Source: Paracoccus onubensis (GTDB lineage Bacteria; Pseudomonadota; Alphaproteobacteria; Rhodobacterales; Rhodobacteraceae). From it: a stretch of DNA of 64,000 nucleotides. The notes under the pieces were generated by a model. It ran no database searches, was not told the origin of the DNA, and saw nothing but the letters and a program-made list of their open reading frames with translations. Shown here one piece after another: positions 51,054 to 59,669 of the stretch (within the stretch, counting starts at the first letter, position 1; every line of letters begins with the position of its first letter). A program made the translations under genes and the position numbers. Location: positions 1 through 64,000 of the forward strand of contig NZ_QZCG01000001.1 of NCBI RefSeq assembly GCF_003591515.1, written 5' to 3'.

Positions 51054-51782
51054 TCAGCCCGGCCGCGCCCATGCGGCTTCGGGCGCGGTATCGAGTGCAT
51101 GCAGGTAATCATTGGTTCGGGTCACGGGTTGCCTTGCCAAAGCAAGCGCGGCGCTGGAAAATCCGGCAAGATGATCCCGCCGCGCGGCCTCGTCGGATCT
51201 TGGCACGCCATGCGCGACATAGGGGGGCGCCACCTCGAACCCCATATATTCAAGCGCCAGCTTTTGCAGTGGCATCAGGATGGGACCGATCGGGCCGTAA
51301 ACGCCAGTTTCGGCGAAACGCTCTGGCGTTCCTCCGGTCGTTACGGAAAGCATCGCGCGGCGTCCCTGAAACAGCCCGCTGTCAAACCGCCGCCCGTCGA
51401 CATAACCGAACCCATAGGCCAGAACCCGGTCGATCCAGCCCTTGAGGATCGCCGGCGGGCCGCCCCACCATAACGGAAATTGCAGTATGATATTGTCAGC
51501 CCTTGCGACCCGCGCCTGTTCCCGGGCGATATCGGGGGCGAAGGCCCCTGCGCGTACCGCCTCTGCCTGCTCGGCCTGAACATGGAAGCGCCCGGCATCC
51601 GCGATGCTGGTCATGTCATGGCGCCCGATATCGGCGCGGAAACCCTCGGCGCAGAGATCGGATATGACGACGCTGTGGCCCGCCTGCCGAAGCGCCTGCG
51701 CCGCGGCATTGGCCATGGCGTGGTTGAAGGATTGCGGCTCCGGATGGGCGACAACGACAAGGATATGGCGGCGCTCTGTCAT
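51054..51782 (-). CDS. Flavodoxin-fold NAD(P)H oxidoreductase (KefF/NQO1-like)
   Basis: The 242-residue protein of the NAD(P)H dehydrogenase (quinone) family has VVVAHPEPQSFNHAMA near residue 8 (FMN or FAD phosphate loop), ILQFPLWWGGPPAILKGWIDRVLAYGFGY near 98-126 and SVTTGGTPERF near 145. Members reduce quinones or similar electrophiles with two electrons. It sits 2 bp from the BKACE gene in the TRAP-linked operon. It could also reduce an enone intermediate or supply reduced flavin. The substrate is unknown. Confidence 0.82.
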   Translation of the reverse strand: MTERRHILVVVAHPEPQSFNHAMANAAAQALRQAGHSVVISDLCAEGFRADIGRHDMTSIADAGRFHVQAEQAEAVRAGAFAPDIAREQARVARADNIILQFPLWWGGPPAILKGWIDRVLAYGFGYVDGRRFDSGLFQGRRAMLSVTTGGTPERFAETGVYGPIGPILMPLQKLALEYMGFEVAPPYVAHGVPRSDEAARRDHLAGFSSAALALARQPVTRTNDYLHALDTAPEAAWARPG

Positions 51783-51784
51783 GA

Positions 51785-52711
51785 TCAGAAATTCACCTTG
51801 TCGCCGCCCTTGAGGTTCAGGATCTCGCGGGCCTCATCGGGAGTCGCGACTTCGAACCCCATATGCTCGACCAGTTCGCGTGCCAGCGTCACCTGTTCCG
51901 CATTGCTTTTCGCAAGCCTGCCACGGCCCGCGTAAAGCGAATCCTCAAGACCGACGCGAAGATGACCGCCAAGCAGGATGGACTGCATCGCCACCGGCAT
52001 CTGGTGCCGGCCTGCGCCCAGAACGGACCAGCGGTATTCATCCCCGAACAGCCGGTTTGCCGTTCGGCGCATGTGCAGTACATCTTCGGAATGCGGGCCG
52101 ATCCCGCCAAGGATGCCGAAGACCGATTGCACGAAGAAAGGCGGTTTCACGTAACCGCGCCGCACGAAATGTTCCAGCGTGTAAAGATGACCGATATCGT
52201 AGCACTCGATCTCGAAACGCGTGTCATTATCGGCGCAGGTCGTAAGAATCCCTTCGATATCGGCGAAGGTGTTGCGGAAAACCCGGTCGCGGGAGCCTTC
52301 GATATAGGGTTTCTCCCAATCGTGTTTGAACTCTGTCATCTTGTCGAGGATCGGATAGATGCCGAAATTCATGGACCCCATGTTGAGCGAGGCGACCTCG
52401 GGCTTGAAGATGGCGGCGGGTTGCAGTCTTTCCTCGACCCGCATCGTCGGCGCGCCGCCGGTCGTGATATTGACCACCACATCGGAGCGCTGCTTGATGA
52501 CCCCCAGAAAGGGCTCATAGGCTTCCGGGGTCTGGTCGGGCTGGCCGGTCCGGGGGTCGCGGGCGTGCAGATGAACGATCGCCGCGCCTGCCTCGCGGGC
52601 ACCAAGAGCGGCGTCGGCGATCTCGGACGGAGTCACGGGAAGGTAGGGCGACATCGACGGCGTGTGTATCGAGCCGGTGACGGCGCATGTGATGATGATC
52701 TTGCGAGACAT
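51785..52711 (-). CDS. Beta-keto acid cleavage enzyme (BKACE, DUF849 family)
   Basis: The 308-residue TIM-barrel protein begins KIIITCAVTGSIHTPSMSPYLPVTP. HLHARDP near residue 47 supplies the two zinc-binding His residues, and NITTGGAP is near 80. ASLNMGSMNFG is near 108, and VGLEDSLY near 257 contains the conserved metal-binding Glu. BKACE enzymes convert a beta-keto acid and acetyl-CoA to acetoacetate and a new CoA ester. The family is named for 3-keto-5-aminohexanoate cleavage but has many subfamilies. Neighbours (TRAP transporter, bicupin, HpcH/HpaI aldolase) do not match lysine fermentation, so another keto acid is likely. Confidence 0.9.
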   Translation of the reverse strand: MSRKIIITCAVTGSIHTPSMSPYLPVTPSEIADAALGAREAGAAIVHLHARDPRTGQPDQTPEAYEPFLGVIKQRSDVVVNITTGGAPTMRVEERLQPAAIFKPEVASLNMGSMNFGIYPILDKMTEFKHDWEKPYIEGSRDRVFRNTFADIEGILTTCADNDTRFEIECYDIGHLYTLEHFVRRGYVKPPFFVQSVFGILGGIGPHSEDVLHMRRTANRLFGDEYRWSVLGAGRHQMPVAMQSILLGGHLRVGLEDSLYAGRGRLAKSNAEQVTLARELVEHMGFEVATPDEAREILNLKGGDKVNF

Positions 52712-52719
52712 GGATTTCC

Positions 52720-53991
52720 TCAGAGCAGCATTTTCGGCACAAACAGCGACAGCGCCGGGACAAGTGCGACCAGCGCAAGGATCGCGATGCAGATCGCGAT
52801 CAGCGGCAACGCCTCGCGGATCACCCGTGTCACCGGCTCGCCCGATATGGCCGATGCGATGAACAGCAGGATCCCGACGGGCGGCGTGGCCATCCCGATC
52901 ACCACGTTCAGAACCACGACCATCCCGAACTGTACCGGATCCATCCCGATCATTGCCTGGAATTTCAGCAGGATCGGCATTGTCAGGATCAGGATCGAGA
53001 TGGGTTCAAGGAACATGCCCAGGATCAGCAGAAAGATGTTCAGCAACAGAAGGATCAGAAAGGGATGCTCGGTGATTGTCAGCACCATGTCGCCGATATG
53101 CTGCGGCACCTGTTCCAGCGTGAAGACGAAGGACACGATGGAAGCCATCGAGGTGATGAACAGGATCGAGGCCGATACAAGCGTCGTGGCGATCAACGCT
53201 TCCCAGACGCGGCGCAGGCTAAGGTCGCGATAGGCGAAACCGATCACCAGCGCATAGGCGACCGCGACCGCCGCCGCTTCGGTCGGGGTGAATATCCCGG
53301 CCTTGATGCCGATAAGGATGATCGCGGGCAGAAGCAGCGCGGGCAGGGTGCGCCCCGTTGCCGTCCACCGGTCGCGGCCGCCCATTCGTTCGGTCACCGG
53401 GAACCCGTCGCGCTTCGCTCGCCACGACGCATAGATCAGCAAGCCGACGGCAATCGCGATTCCCGGAACGATGCCGGCCAGAAAAAGCTGCCCGATCGAG
53501 GTTCCCGACAGAACGCCATAGATGATCATCGTGATCGATGGCGGAATGATCGGCCCCATGATCGATGACACGGCGATCAGGGCTGCGGCATAGGCCGGCG
53601 GCATCCCCTGTCTGCTCATCGTCGGAATCAGGATCGAACCAAGCGCGGAGGCCTCTGCCGTCGCGCTTCCCGAAATGCCCGCAAAAAAGCCCGAGGACAG
53701 GATCGAGACAGAGGACATGCCGCCGCGGCGATGCCCTACCATGGCGCGGGCGAAATGAACGATCCGGTCGGTGATGCCGCCGACATTCATCAGGGCTCCG
53801 GCCAGAAGAAACAGCGGAATGGTCATCAGGACAAACTGGTCGATACCCGCCATCATGCGCTGCGGCAGCATCAGGACCATCATGCCATTGCCCGACAGAT
53901 ACAGGTAAGCGGTTCCCGCGATGCCGAGTGTCAGGGCGATCGGAATGCCGCTGGCCAGCAGACCGGCGAATATAACGAAAAATGCACCCAT
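52720..53991 (-). CDS. TRAP transporter large permease (DctM-like)
   Basis: This 423-residue inner-membrane protein has about 12 hydrophobic segments. Family marks are PLFLLAGALMNVGGITDRIV near residue 58, SGSATAEASALGSILIPTM near 108 and PIIPPSITMIIYG near 148. It is the sodium-driven transport subunit of a tripartite (TRAP) importer for organic acids. Its start touches the stop of the small-subunit gene, as in most dctQM pairs. The BKACE gene follows 8 bp downstream. Confidence 0.93.
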   Translation of the reverse strand: MGAFFVIFAGLLASGIPIALTLGIAGTAYLYLSGNGMMVLMLPQRMMAGIDQFVLMTIPLFLLAGALMNVGGITDRIVHFARAMVGHRRGGMSSVSILSSGFFAGISGSATAEASALGSILIPTMSRQGMPPAYAAALIAVSSIMGPIIPPSITMIIYGVLSGTSIGQLFLAGIVPGIAIAVGLLIYASWRAKRDGFPVTERMGGRDRWTATGRTLPALLLPAIILIGIKAGIFTPTEAAAVAVAYALVIGFAYRDLSLRRVWEALIATTLVSASILFITSMASIVSFVFTLEQVPQHIGDMVLTITEHPFLILLLLNIFLLILGMFLEPISILILTMPILLKFQAMIGMDPVQFGMVVVLNVVIGMATPPVGILLFIASAISGEPVTRVIREALPLIAICIAILALVALVPALSLFVPKMLL

Positions 53992-54590
53992 CAGCCTTGC
54001 CGCCCCCCGGTTCCGGTCAGATCTCCGGTGTCATCCATCCCGTCCTGCTGCGCGCCTTTTGTCCGGGTGGCGAAACCTGTCACCAGATCTGCGATGATAT
54101 GAAGGATCATCAGGGCCGACCCGACAGAGACGGAGATATAGACATATCCGATCGGCAGCCCCAAAGGCCGCCCGAACAGCGAGCCCCAGATGAAATCCAG
54201 CGCCGGGATCGTCTGGCTTGAAAAGCGGGAGGCATAATCCGCACCATACACCGCGATAAGAGCGAGAAAGGCGATGACGGGAATGGCGGTTATGACCTTC
54301 AGCACCCATTTGCCCCGGTCGGACAGCGCAGCCGGCAGGAAGTCCAGCGCCACGAATTCGCCCTTGGAATAGGCAAGCCCCAGCACCAGGAATGTCTGCC
54401 AGATCAACAGATAGCGGCAAAGCTCCTCGGCCCAGATCAGCGATCCGCCCAGCACATATCGCGACCAGACCTGAGCGATCATGACCATGACGATAATCGC
54501 CATCGAGACCCCCGCGGCAAAGCGCAGGAGCAGAAGGTAGATCGAAATGATCCGGGACAGGGTGGGAGGCAGTCGCATGGTGTTCTTCAT
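53991..54590 (-). CDS. TRAP transporter small permease (DctQ-like)
   Basis: The 199-residue protein has four predicted membrane segments. MVMIAQVWSRYVLGGSLIWAEELCRYLLIW at about residues 36-65 is the typical DctQ stretch, and a FVALDFLPAALS loop follows near 83. It is the small membrane subunit of the TRAP importer and is translated just before dctM. The C-terminal tail after residue 180 is extra and poorly conserved. Confidence 0.9.
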   Translation of the reverse strand: MKNTMRLPPTLSRIISIYLLLLRFAAGVSMAIIVMVMIAQVWSRYVLGGSLIWAEELCRYLLIWQTFLVLGLAYSKGEFVALDFLPAALSDRGKWVLKVITAIPVIAFLALIAVYGADYASRFSSQTIPALDFIWGSLFGRPLGLPIGYVYISVSVGSALMILHIIADLVTGFATRTKGAQQDGMDDTGDLTGTGGRQG

Positions 54591-54639
54591 GTTGATCGTG
54601 GGAGGGCTTCACCATCGGGGGCAACGCGAAGCCGATGCA

Positions 54640-55638
54640 TCAGCTTGCCGCCTGCGCGGCTTCGACGAATTCCGCGATAAGCGGGTCTTTTTTGGCCCAT
54701 TCCGCTGTCAGGGGCGCGACGGTTTCCTGCATCTCGGCAAGGTTGTCGAGTTCGATGATCTCGACGCCCTTGTCGCGCAATTCGTCCCGGCCCGTCAGAT
54801 CCTGCTCTTTCGCATAGGCAAGCGTAGCTGATGTGGCCTGCCGTCCCGCTTCGCGCATCGCGTCCTTTTCCTCGTCGGACAGGGTATTCCAGAAGCCGGT
54901 CGAAACCACGTTCGAGGCGTGCCAGGGATAATGTCCGGTAAGGGTAAGGTTCTTGCCGATCTCCCACAGGTTTTCACCGAGCATGGACGACACGTTGATC
55001 TCAACCGCATCGATCACACCGGTTTCGAGCGCGCCGTAAACCTCGCCATAAGGAAGACCGACCGGCGAGGCGCCAAGCGCTTCCCAGATCGACTTGTGCA
55101 GCGGCACCGGGACGATCCGGGTCTTCAGCCCCTTCATGTCGGCGATAGTCCGGACCTGCGTATTGATCGAAAGGAAGTTCCGCTGCCCGATATCCGCGGT
55201 CGACAGGCCGATGATTCCCGCAGGCTCCAGATCGTCCTGAAGCTTCTGGCCTATCGGACTCAGCGCGAGTTTCTCGAAATGATCGTAATCGCGGACAAGG
55301 AAGGGCAGCTGCCACGCGTCATAGGCCGGACGGCCGGTGACCATCGGAATCAGCACGCCCGAAATCATGGCCATTTCCAGCGTTCCCGCCACGGCGGATT
55401 CAAGGTTCTGCTTGTCGTCTCCCAACTGCCGGTTCGGGAAAATCTGCACCTCGAACGCACCGGGCAGGATTTCGTCCAGCGCCTCCTTGAAACTGATCGC
55501 CAGCTTGTGTCCCGGATGGATCTCGTTCGAGGCATGCGCCAGCCGCACCATCTTGCCTTCGGCGCGGGCAAGATGAGGCATGGCAAGCGTCGCCCCAAGC
55601 GCAGCACCCGTCTGCATCAGAGTTCTTCTGGTAATCAT
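54640..55638 (-). CDS. TRAP transporter substrate-binding protein (DctP-like)
   Basis: This 332-residue periplasmic protein has a twin-arginine-like signal (MITRRTLMQTGAALG, cleavage after ARA). DctP features are HASNEIHPGHKLAISFKEALDEI near residue 37, QIFPNRQLGDDKQNLESAVAGTLEMAMISG near 70-98 and MKGLKTRIVPVPLHKSIWEALGASPVGLPYGEVYGALETGVIDAVE near 165-210, with the carboxylate-binding Arg. GAGGAGA precedes the ATG at 55638. The ligand is expected to carry a carboxylate. Confidence 0.92.
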   Translation of the reverse strand: MITRRTLMQTGAALGATLAMPHLARAEGKMVRLAHASNEIHPGHKLAISFKEALDEILPGAFEVQIFPNRQLGDDKQNLESAVAGTLEMAMISGVLIPMVTGRPAYDAWQLPFLVRDYDHFEKLALSPIGQKLQDDLEPAGIIGLSTADIGQRNFLSINTQVRTIADMKGLKTRIVPVPLHKSIWEALGASPVGLPYGEVYGALETGVIDAVEINVSSMLGENLWEIGKNLTLTGHYPWHASNVVSTGFWNTLSDEEKDAMREAGRQATSATLAYAKEQDLTGRDELRDKGVEIIELDNLAEMQETVAPLTAEWAKKDPLIAEFVEAAQAAS

Positions 55639-55811
55639 GTGGTTCTCCTCCCTTGATTGGGGCCGGTCTGCGCCGCCCTGAGAATCCGGTGCCGTCCTCC
55701 GCGGTTCTTCAGCGTCGAGTACAGGCCTGCCCTGCCATGCAGCGGCCTGGCGACTTCCTTGGTCCAGCGGCACTTATGGCAGTCATCTCGTGAACCTCTC
55801 CGCGATGGCGG

Positions 55812-56711
55812 TCAGGACGGCATCGGATAATCGTCGGCATTCAGCACCCAGCCCGGCTTTTCGGAAAAATCGATGCGCGGGGGACAGAAGATGTCGACAA
55901 GCTGATTGCGCTGTGGACCCACGGCCCGGGTCGTGTGAATGACCGGCGGCGGAATGACGAGGGCAGAGGGCGACCCCATGGTGACAGTCCGGTCTTCCCG
56001 CCAATCGGCCATATCCGTCGTCCATGGCCAGCGAAGATAGTGGCTGAACTCTCCGCCGATCGCCAGCGAACATTGTTCGAAATCGTCATGATGATGCGGT
56101 GACATCTTCGACGAATCGCGCGGCCCGTCGAACGGGTCCAGCACGTTCACCATCATTGTCGTACAGCGAAAGATGCGGCCGAACCGGCCTTCTTCTTTCG
56201 GGATGTCCAGACTGTAATGCCGGATTTTCCATCCGCCCCTGGGTTCGGGCCAAGGGGAAAATTCCGGAATATGCGACCGTGGCACATCATAGCCCCGCGC
56301 GTTCGAGCATTGCTTCGCCAGATCGTCCGAGCGCGTTGTGAAAAGCCGCGCCATCAACCCGCCCGCCGGCAGCGTCACGGTACTGTCTCCCGCGGGCACG
56401 AAGGCAATTGACCAGCCCGGCACATCGGCCTTCTGGCCGTTCCATTCGATGACGGCGCCTGTTTCCGGCAGCAGAACGGCATATTCATCCACATGGCCGG
56501 AGCGTGGGAAACTTGCGCCCTTGCGCGCCTGCGACCATGCCAATACGAAGTTATGCCCGCGCAGCAGCCAGGTCTTTCCGGTCGCGTCATCGATCTGCGG
56601 CGCCTCATCGTAGAAATGCGCTTCCTGAGATTCGGCGACCAGACCCGTTCGCGGACCGGCAGCCGCATCTTTCGGGGCCAGGGCAGAGCGTGGATCGGAT
56701 TTGTCATACAT
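55812..56711 (-). CDS. Bicupin protein of unknown function
   Basis: The 299-residue protein has two cupin-like halves. The N-terminal half has a degenerate motif (SGHVDEYAVLLPETGAVIEWNG near residue 71 and GGLMARLF near 117). The C-terminal half has a better metal site: SPHHHDDFEQCSLAIGGEFSHY near 208 (His, His, Glu) and PPPVIHTTRAVG near 255 (His). It resembles sugar-acid isomerases or ring-cleaving or decarboxylating cupins, but I do not recognise a named family. It lies 3 bp after the aldolase gene in the TRAP-linked operon, so it likely acts early on the imported acid. Confidence 0.7.
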   Translation of the reverse strand: MYDKSDPRSALAPKDAAAGPRTGLVAESQEAHFYDEAPQIDDATGKTWLLRGHNFVLAWSQARKGASFPRSGHVDEYAVLLPETGAVIEWNGQKADVPGWSIAFVPAGDSTVTLPAGGLMARLFTTRSDDLAKQCSNARGYDVPRSHIPEFSPWPEPRGGWKIRHYSLDIPKEEGRFGRIFRCTTMMVNVLDPFDGPRDSSKMSPHHHDDFEQCSLAIGGEFSHYLRWPWTTDMADWREDRTVTMGSPSALVIPPPVIHTTRAVGPQRNQLVDIFCPPRIDFSEKPGWVLNADDYPMPS

Positions 56712-56714
56712 CGG

Positions 56715-57503
56715 TCAGCCTTTCCTTGCATGTGTCACGGCATCGGACATCATGTCCTGTGCCTGCATGGCGGCATTTCTCAGAAATCCCTGATCGGAAG
56801 AGAGGATGAATGCCGTCGATCCCGCCCGGGCCTGCGCTGCCGCATCCTCGGGCGTGCCGGGAAGGATCGCGACCGTGCGGCCCGCCTTGCCGGCGGCGGC
56901 ATGCACCGCTTCCGTCGCTGCGCGCACCATCGCCGCCGCGTCGTCGGAACCCGCATAGGCAGCGGCAAGATCGCCACGGCCGACAAACACCCCATCCAAC
57001 CCGTCTACCGCCACGATATCGTCGATATTGTCGATGGCTTCCGGATCCTCGATCATGGCGATGATCGTGACGCGGCGGTCTTCGGCCGCCATATGCTCTG
57101 CCTGACCGGCGCGGCCGAAACCTCCGGCGCGGGTGGTCGGGGCGAAACCGCGCTTTCCGCCGCGATACCGCCCCGCAGCAACGATGTCGCGTGCCGTGGC
57201 GGCATCTGTCACATGCGGAACAAGCACGCCGTCCGCCCCGCAGTCGAGTACCGAAAGAATCTGTGCGGGATCCTTGCTTTGCACCCGGACGATGGCCGCG
57301 ATTCCAGCCGCCTTGCAGGCCAGTACGATCCGGTCCGTCGTCTCGCGATTGAAGGGGGAGTGCTCTTCATCCACGACAACGAAATCATATCCGATGCCGC
57401 CAAGGATCTCGGCTGGCATCGTGGCGGGGATCTTCAGGAACGTGCCGTAAAGCGTCTCGCCCGCCAGAAACCGGGCGCGGAAGCCGTGCTGGTCGCCTGT
57501 CAC
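56715..57503 (-). CDS. HpcH/HpaI-family aldolase
   Basis: The 262-residue class II aldolase has ETLYGTFLKIPATMPAEILGGIGYDFVVVDEEHSPFN near residues 15-51 (His base), IVRVQSKDPAQILSVLDCGADGVLVPHV near 75-102, AMIEDPEAIDNID near 150 (metal Glu/Asp) and GVFVGRGDLAAAYAG near 172 (metal Asp). I chose the GTG start at 57503 because GGGAGGA lies five bases upstream; the longer frame lacks similarity. It is the first gene of the TRAP-linked operon, divergent from the IclR regulator. It likely cleaves a 2-keto-4-hydroxy acid to pyruvate and an aldehyde. Confidence 0.87.
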   Translation of the reverse strand: MTGDQHGFRARFLAGETLYGTFLKIPATMPAEILGGIGYDFVVVDEEHSPFNRETTDRIVLACKAAGIAAIVRVQSKDPAQILSVLDCGADGVLVPHVTDAATARDIVAAGRYRGGKRGFAPTTRAGGFGRAGQAEHMAAEDRRVTIIAMIEDPEAIDNIDDIVAVDGLDGVFVGRGDLAAAYAGSDDAAAMVRAATEAVHAAAGKAGRTVAILPGTPEDAAAQARAGSTAFILSSDQGFLRNAAMQAQDMMSDAVTHARKG

Positions 57504-57528
57504 TCTTTTCCTCCCTTGTGTTCCCTCT

Positions 57529-57537
57529 ATCAGAACG
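57529..57537. promoter_or_regulatory. ATCAGAACG motif in the aldolase-iclR divergent region
   Basis: ATCAGAACG occurs here and again at 59477-59485, upstream of the hydrolase gene at 58489-59409. Nearby AACGGAACATTG (57556-57567) supplies a possible second half. It is a candidate binding site of the IclR-family protein encoded at 57616. Confidence 0.4.
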
Positions 57538-57615
57538 CTATCATTCACAACGGAACATTGAGTGAGACTGCGCTTAAAGTCAACCCATAGGAATCTGCAA
57601 AACAGGTCGCGTGTA

Positions 57616-58416
57616 ATGCCGAAGATTGCTTCTGAAAAAACCACTGGAATTCAAAGCGTAATGCTTGCCCTTTCGATTCTGGAAACCTTGGGGCGGGTGC
57701 GCAGCCCGTTAGGCGTGACCGCGCTGGCTGAGTCGCTTGGCACGACGAAAAGCCGGATTCACCGCCATCTTCAGACGCTGGTACACCAAGGCTACATCGT
57801 GCAGTCGCCGCTCACCGAACGATATCGGCTGGGCTCGCGGCTGATCGAGTTGGGCAATGCGGCGGCGAATGCCTCGGACATCGCCAGCGTTGCGGCACAG
57901 CCCATGCGGACCCTTCGCGACAAATCGGAACAGGCGGTCATCCTTGGACAGATCGAGGACGAGGGCATCCGGATCCTGACAACCCTCAGCGGCAAGATGG
58001 CTGTTGAAGTCGGCGTCAGGCCCGGATCGATTCTGGGTTTCAACACCTCGGCGCAAGGAAAGATGGCGCTGGCCTTCATGCCCGAAAGCGCACGGGAGCG
58101 CATTCTGGCCGGGCCGCTGGCAGAAGAAACGCCATATTCGATTACCAGACGCGATGTTCTGATGCAGCATCTTGAAGATATCCGGAATCGCGGCTGGGCG
58201 GATGCCCCTAACGAAGCGGCCATAGGTTTGAACGCATTGTCGTTCCCATTGCTTGGCGCGTCCGGGGAACTGGTCGGAAGTCTGGCCATTGTCAGCCTGA
58301 CGCAGTTCATCGGCTCGCCGCCCTCTGCCGATCAGATCAGGGCTGTCGGCACCGCGGCAGAGGAAATTTCAAATGCCCTGGGATATATGGGAAACCTGCC
58401 GGGCCAATGGCGTTGA
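57616..58416 (+). CDS. IclR-family transcriptional regulator
   Basis: The protein has 266 residues. The winged helix-turn-helix is at about residues 12-75 (IQSVMLALSILETLGR, LGVTALAESLGTTKSRIHRHLQTLVHQGYI), followed by the IclR effector domain, with GFNTSAQGKMALAF near 150 and GSLAIVSLTQFI near 230. I chose the ATG at 57616; a start at 57562 is possible. It is divergent from the TRAP-linked operon. A shared motif suggests it also controls the hydrolase gene at 58489-59409. Confidence 0.88.
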   Translation: MPKIASEKTTGIQSVMLALSILETLGRVRSPLGVTALAESLGTTKSRIHRHLQTLVHQGYIVQSPLTERYRLGSRLIELGNAAANASDIASVAAQPMRTLRDKSEQAVILGQIEDEGIRILTTLSGKMAVEVGVRPGSILGFNTSAQGKMALAFMPESARERILAGPLAEETPYSITRRDVLMQHLEDIRNRGWADAPNEAAIGLNALSFPLLGASGELVGSLAIVSLTQFIGSPPSADQIRAVGTAAEEISNALGYMGNLPGQWR

Positions 58417-58488
58417 TCATTTGAGGCGGGCGAGGCGTGGAGCGGCTGGCAGTTCCCGTGATTGACGCGGAACCGCCTTGCGATACGT

Positions 58489-59409
58489 TCAGTCTTCGAG
58501 TCCGATGACCGAGGCGGCATTGGTCGCGACCATCGCATGGGTCTGCGCATCCGAATAGCCAAGCGACAAACAGGTAGCGACGCCGCGCCGCAGACCTTCA
58601 AGCGGGGCAATCGTGCCGACCTGACCGAGATCAGAGCAAAGGATGGTCCGCTCGGAACCCACGCATTCGATGAATTCGCGCAGCTCTTCATTGCTGCGGT
58701 TCCGAAATTTCGAGCCTTCGATGAAGAATCCCAGCGAATGCTCCACATAGGCGCCGAGCGCCGCGATTTCCCTTGTGTCTTCAAGTGATGCGCCCACGAT
58801 ATCCTCGGGATGGGTGAAGATCAGCCGTTCGATCCCGCGCTTTCTGGCTTCGGCGAAGACAATCCTGGTCTCGGATACGTGGATATGGCCACTTGCCAAA
58901 GCCATGCCGGTCGCGGCGACGATGTCGAGCACATCCAGAACTTCGGGGCGCAGTTTGCCGTTCTCGAACAGCGGAACCGGCGAAGCAGGCCGGATTTTCT
59001 GGGTCGAGGCCGGATGCGCCCAATCCGATGTCTTTTCCCACTCCAGATGGTTTTCGGCAGCAAGGGTCGGCAGCCAGACGATCCGGCCGTCCATGGCTGC
59101 GGTATGCTCTACCGCATAGGGATTGAACCCGCCCACGACATTGTTCAGCACAATCCCCGAGAAGATCCGTGTTTTCAGCTCTGGATGATGATTGCGGATC
59201 AACTGGGCGCACATGACGCCCGAATAATCGTGATCCTTGGTGACGACCGCGGCGAAACCCGCATCGGACAGCTCTTTCACCAGTTCGAGGTGATCCACCG
59301 CGCGTGGCGCGATAGAGGGACCGCTATGCACATGCGGATCGACCGCACCATGCAGGATCTCGCTGATCCTTGCGGCTTGCTCACGCTCGAACATTTCGAT
59401 TTCGGTCAT
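58489..59409 (-). CDS. Metal-dependent hydrolase-like protein (amidohydrolase fold, DUF6282-like)
   Basis: The 306-residue protein has VDPHVHSGPS near residue 24, the His-x-His metal motif of amidohydrolase-superfamily barrels. VVTKDHDYSG near 57, SGHIHVSETR near 180 and the FTHPEDIVG segment near 202 supply further His residues, and ILCSDLGQ near 262 gives a late Asp. GGAGG precedes the ATG at 59409. Family members are mostly uncharacterised; some hydrolyse lactones or amides. It is convergent with the IclR gene and likely belongs to the same regulon as the TRAP-linked operon. Confidence 0.75.
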   Translation of the reverse strand: MTEIEMFEREQAARISEILHGAVDPHVHSGPSIAPRAVDHLELVKELSDAGFAAVVTKDHDYSGVMCAQLIRNHHPELKTRIFSGIVLNNVVGGFNPYAVEHTAAMDGRIVWLPTLAAENHLEWEKTSDWAHPASTQKIRPASPVPLFENGKLRPEVLDVLDIVAATGMALASGHIHVSETRIVFAEARKRGIERLIFTHPEDIVGASLEDTREIAALGAYVEHSLGFFIEGSKFRNRSNEELREFIECVGSERTILCSDLGQVGTIAPLEGLRRGVATCLSLGYSDAQTHAMVATNAASVIGLED

Positions 59410-59467
59410 CGTTTTTCCTCCGGTATCTCGGTTCAATCCACGGTATTGTTACGCAGTGCAGATCATG

Positions 59468-59484
59468 GTTCTGTTGATCAGAAC
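59468..59484. promoter_or_regulatory. Inverted repeat upstream of the hydrolase gene
   Basis: GTTCTG-TTGAT-CAGAAC is a perfect dyad 59 bp upstream of the minus-strand hydrolase start. Its right arm lies in the ATCAGAACG word also found at 57529-57537, in front of the IclR gene. It is a candidate IclR operator. Confidence 0.5.
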
Positions 59485-59669
59485 GTTCGCAATAGATATT
59501 TTTGCCGGATCGCGGTGTCAAGTGACCTTGGTGGAATGGTATCCGGCGGCTGAAGCAAACTTTGTCGCAGAATCTTCAGAATGCTGGTGTCTCTACCTGG
59601 AGCAGCGGGCCGACAGGATTGCCGGAGGCGTTGCAGGCCGGGCGGGACCCGCTTGGCTTGACAGGGGAT

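Noticed and set aside
57504..57644. N-terminal extension of the HpcH/HpaI aldolase up to 57644
   Set aside because: The extra residues look unlike any aldolase and overlap the divergent IclR gene. The GTG at 57503 has a good ribosome binding site.
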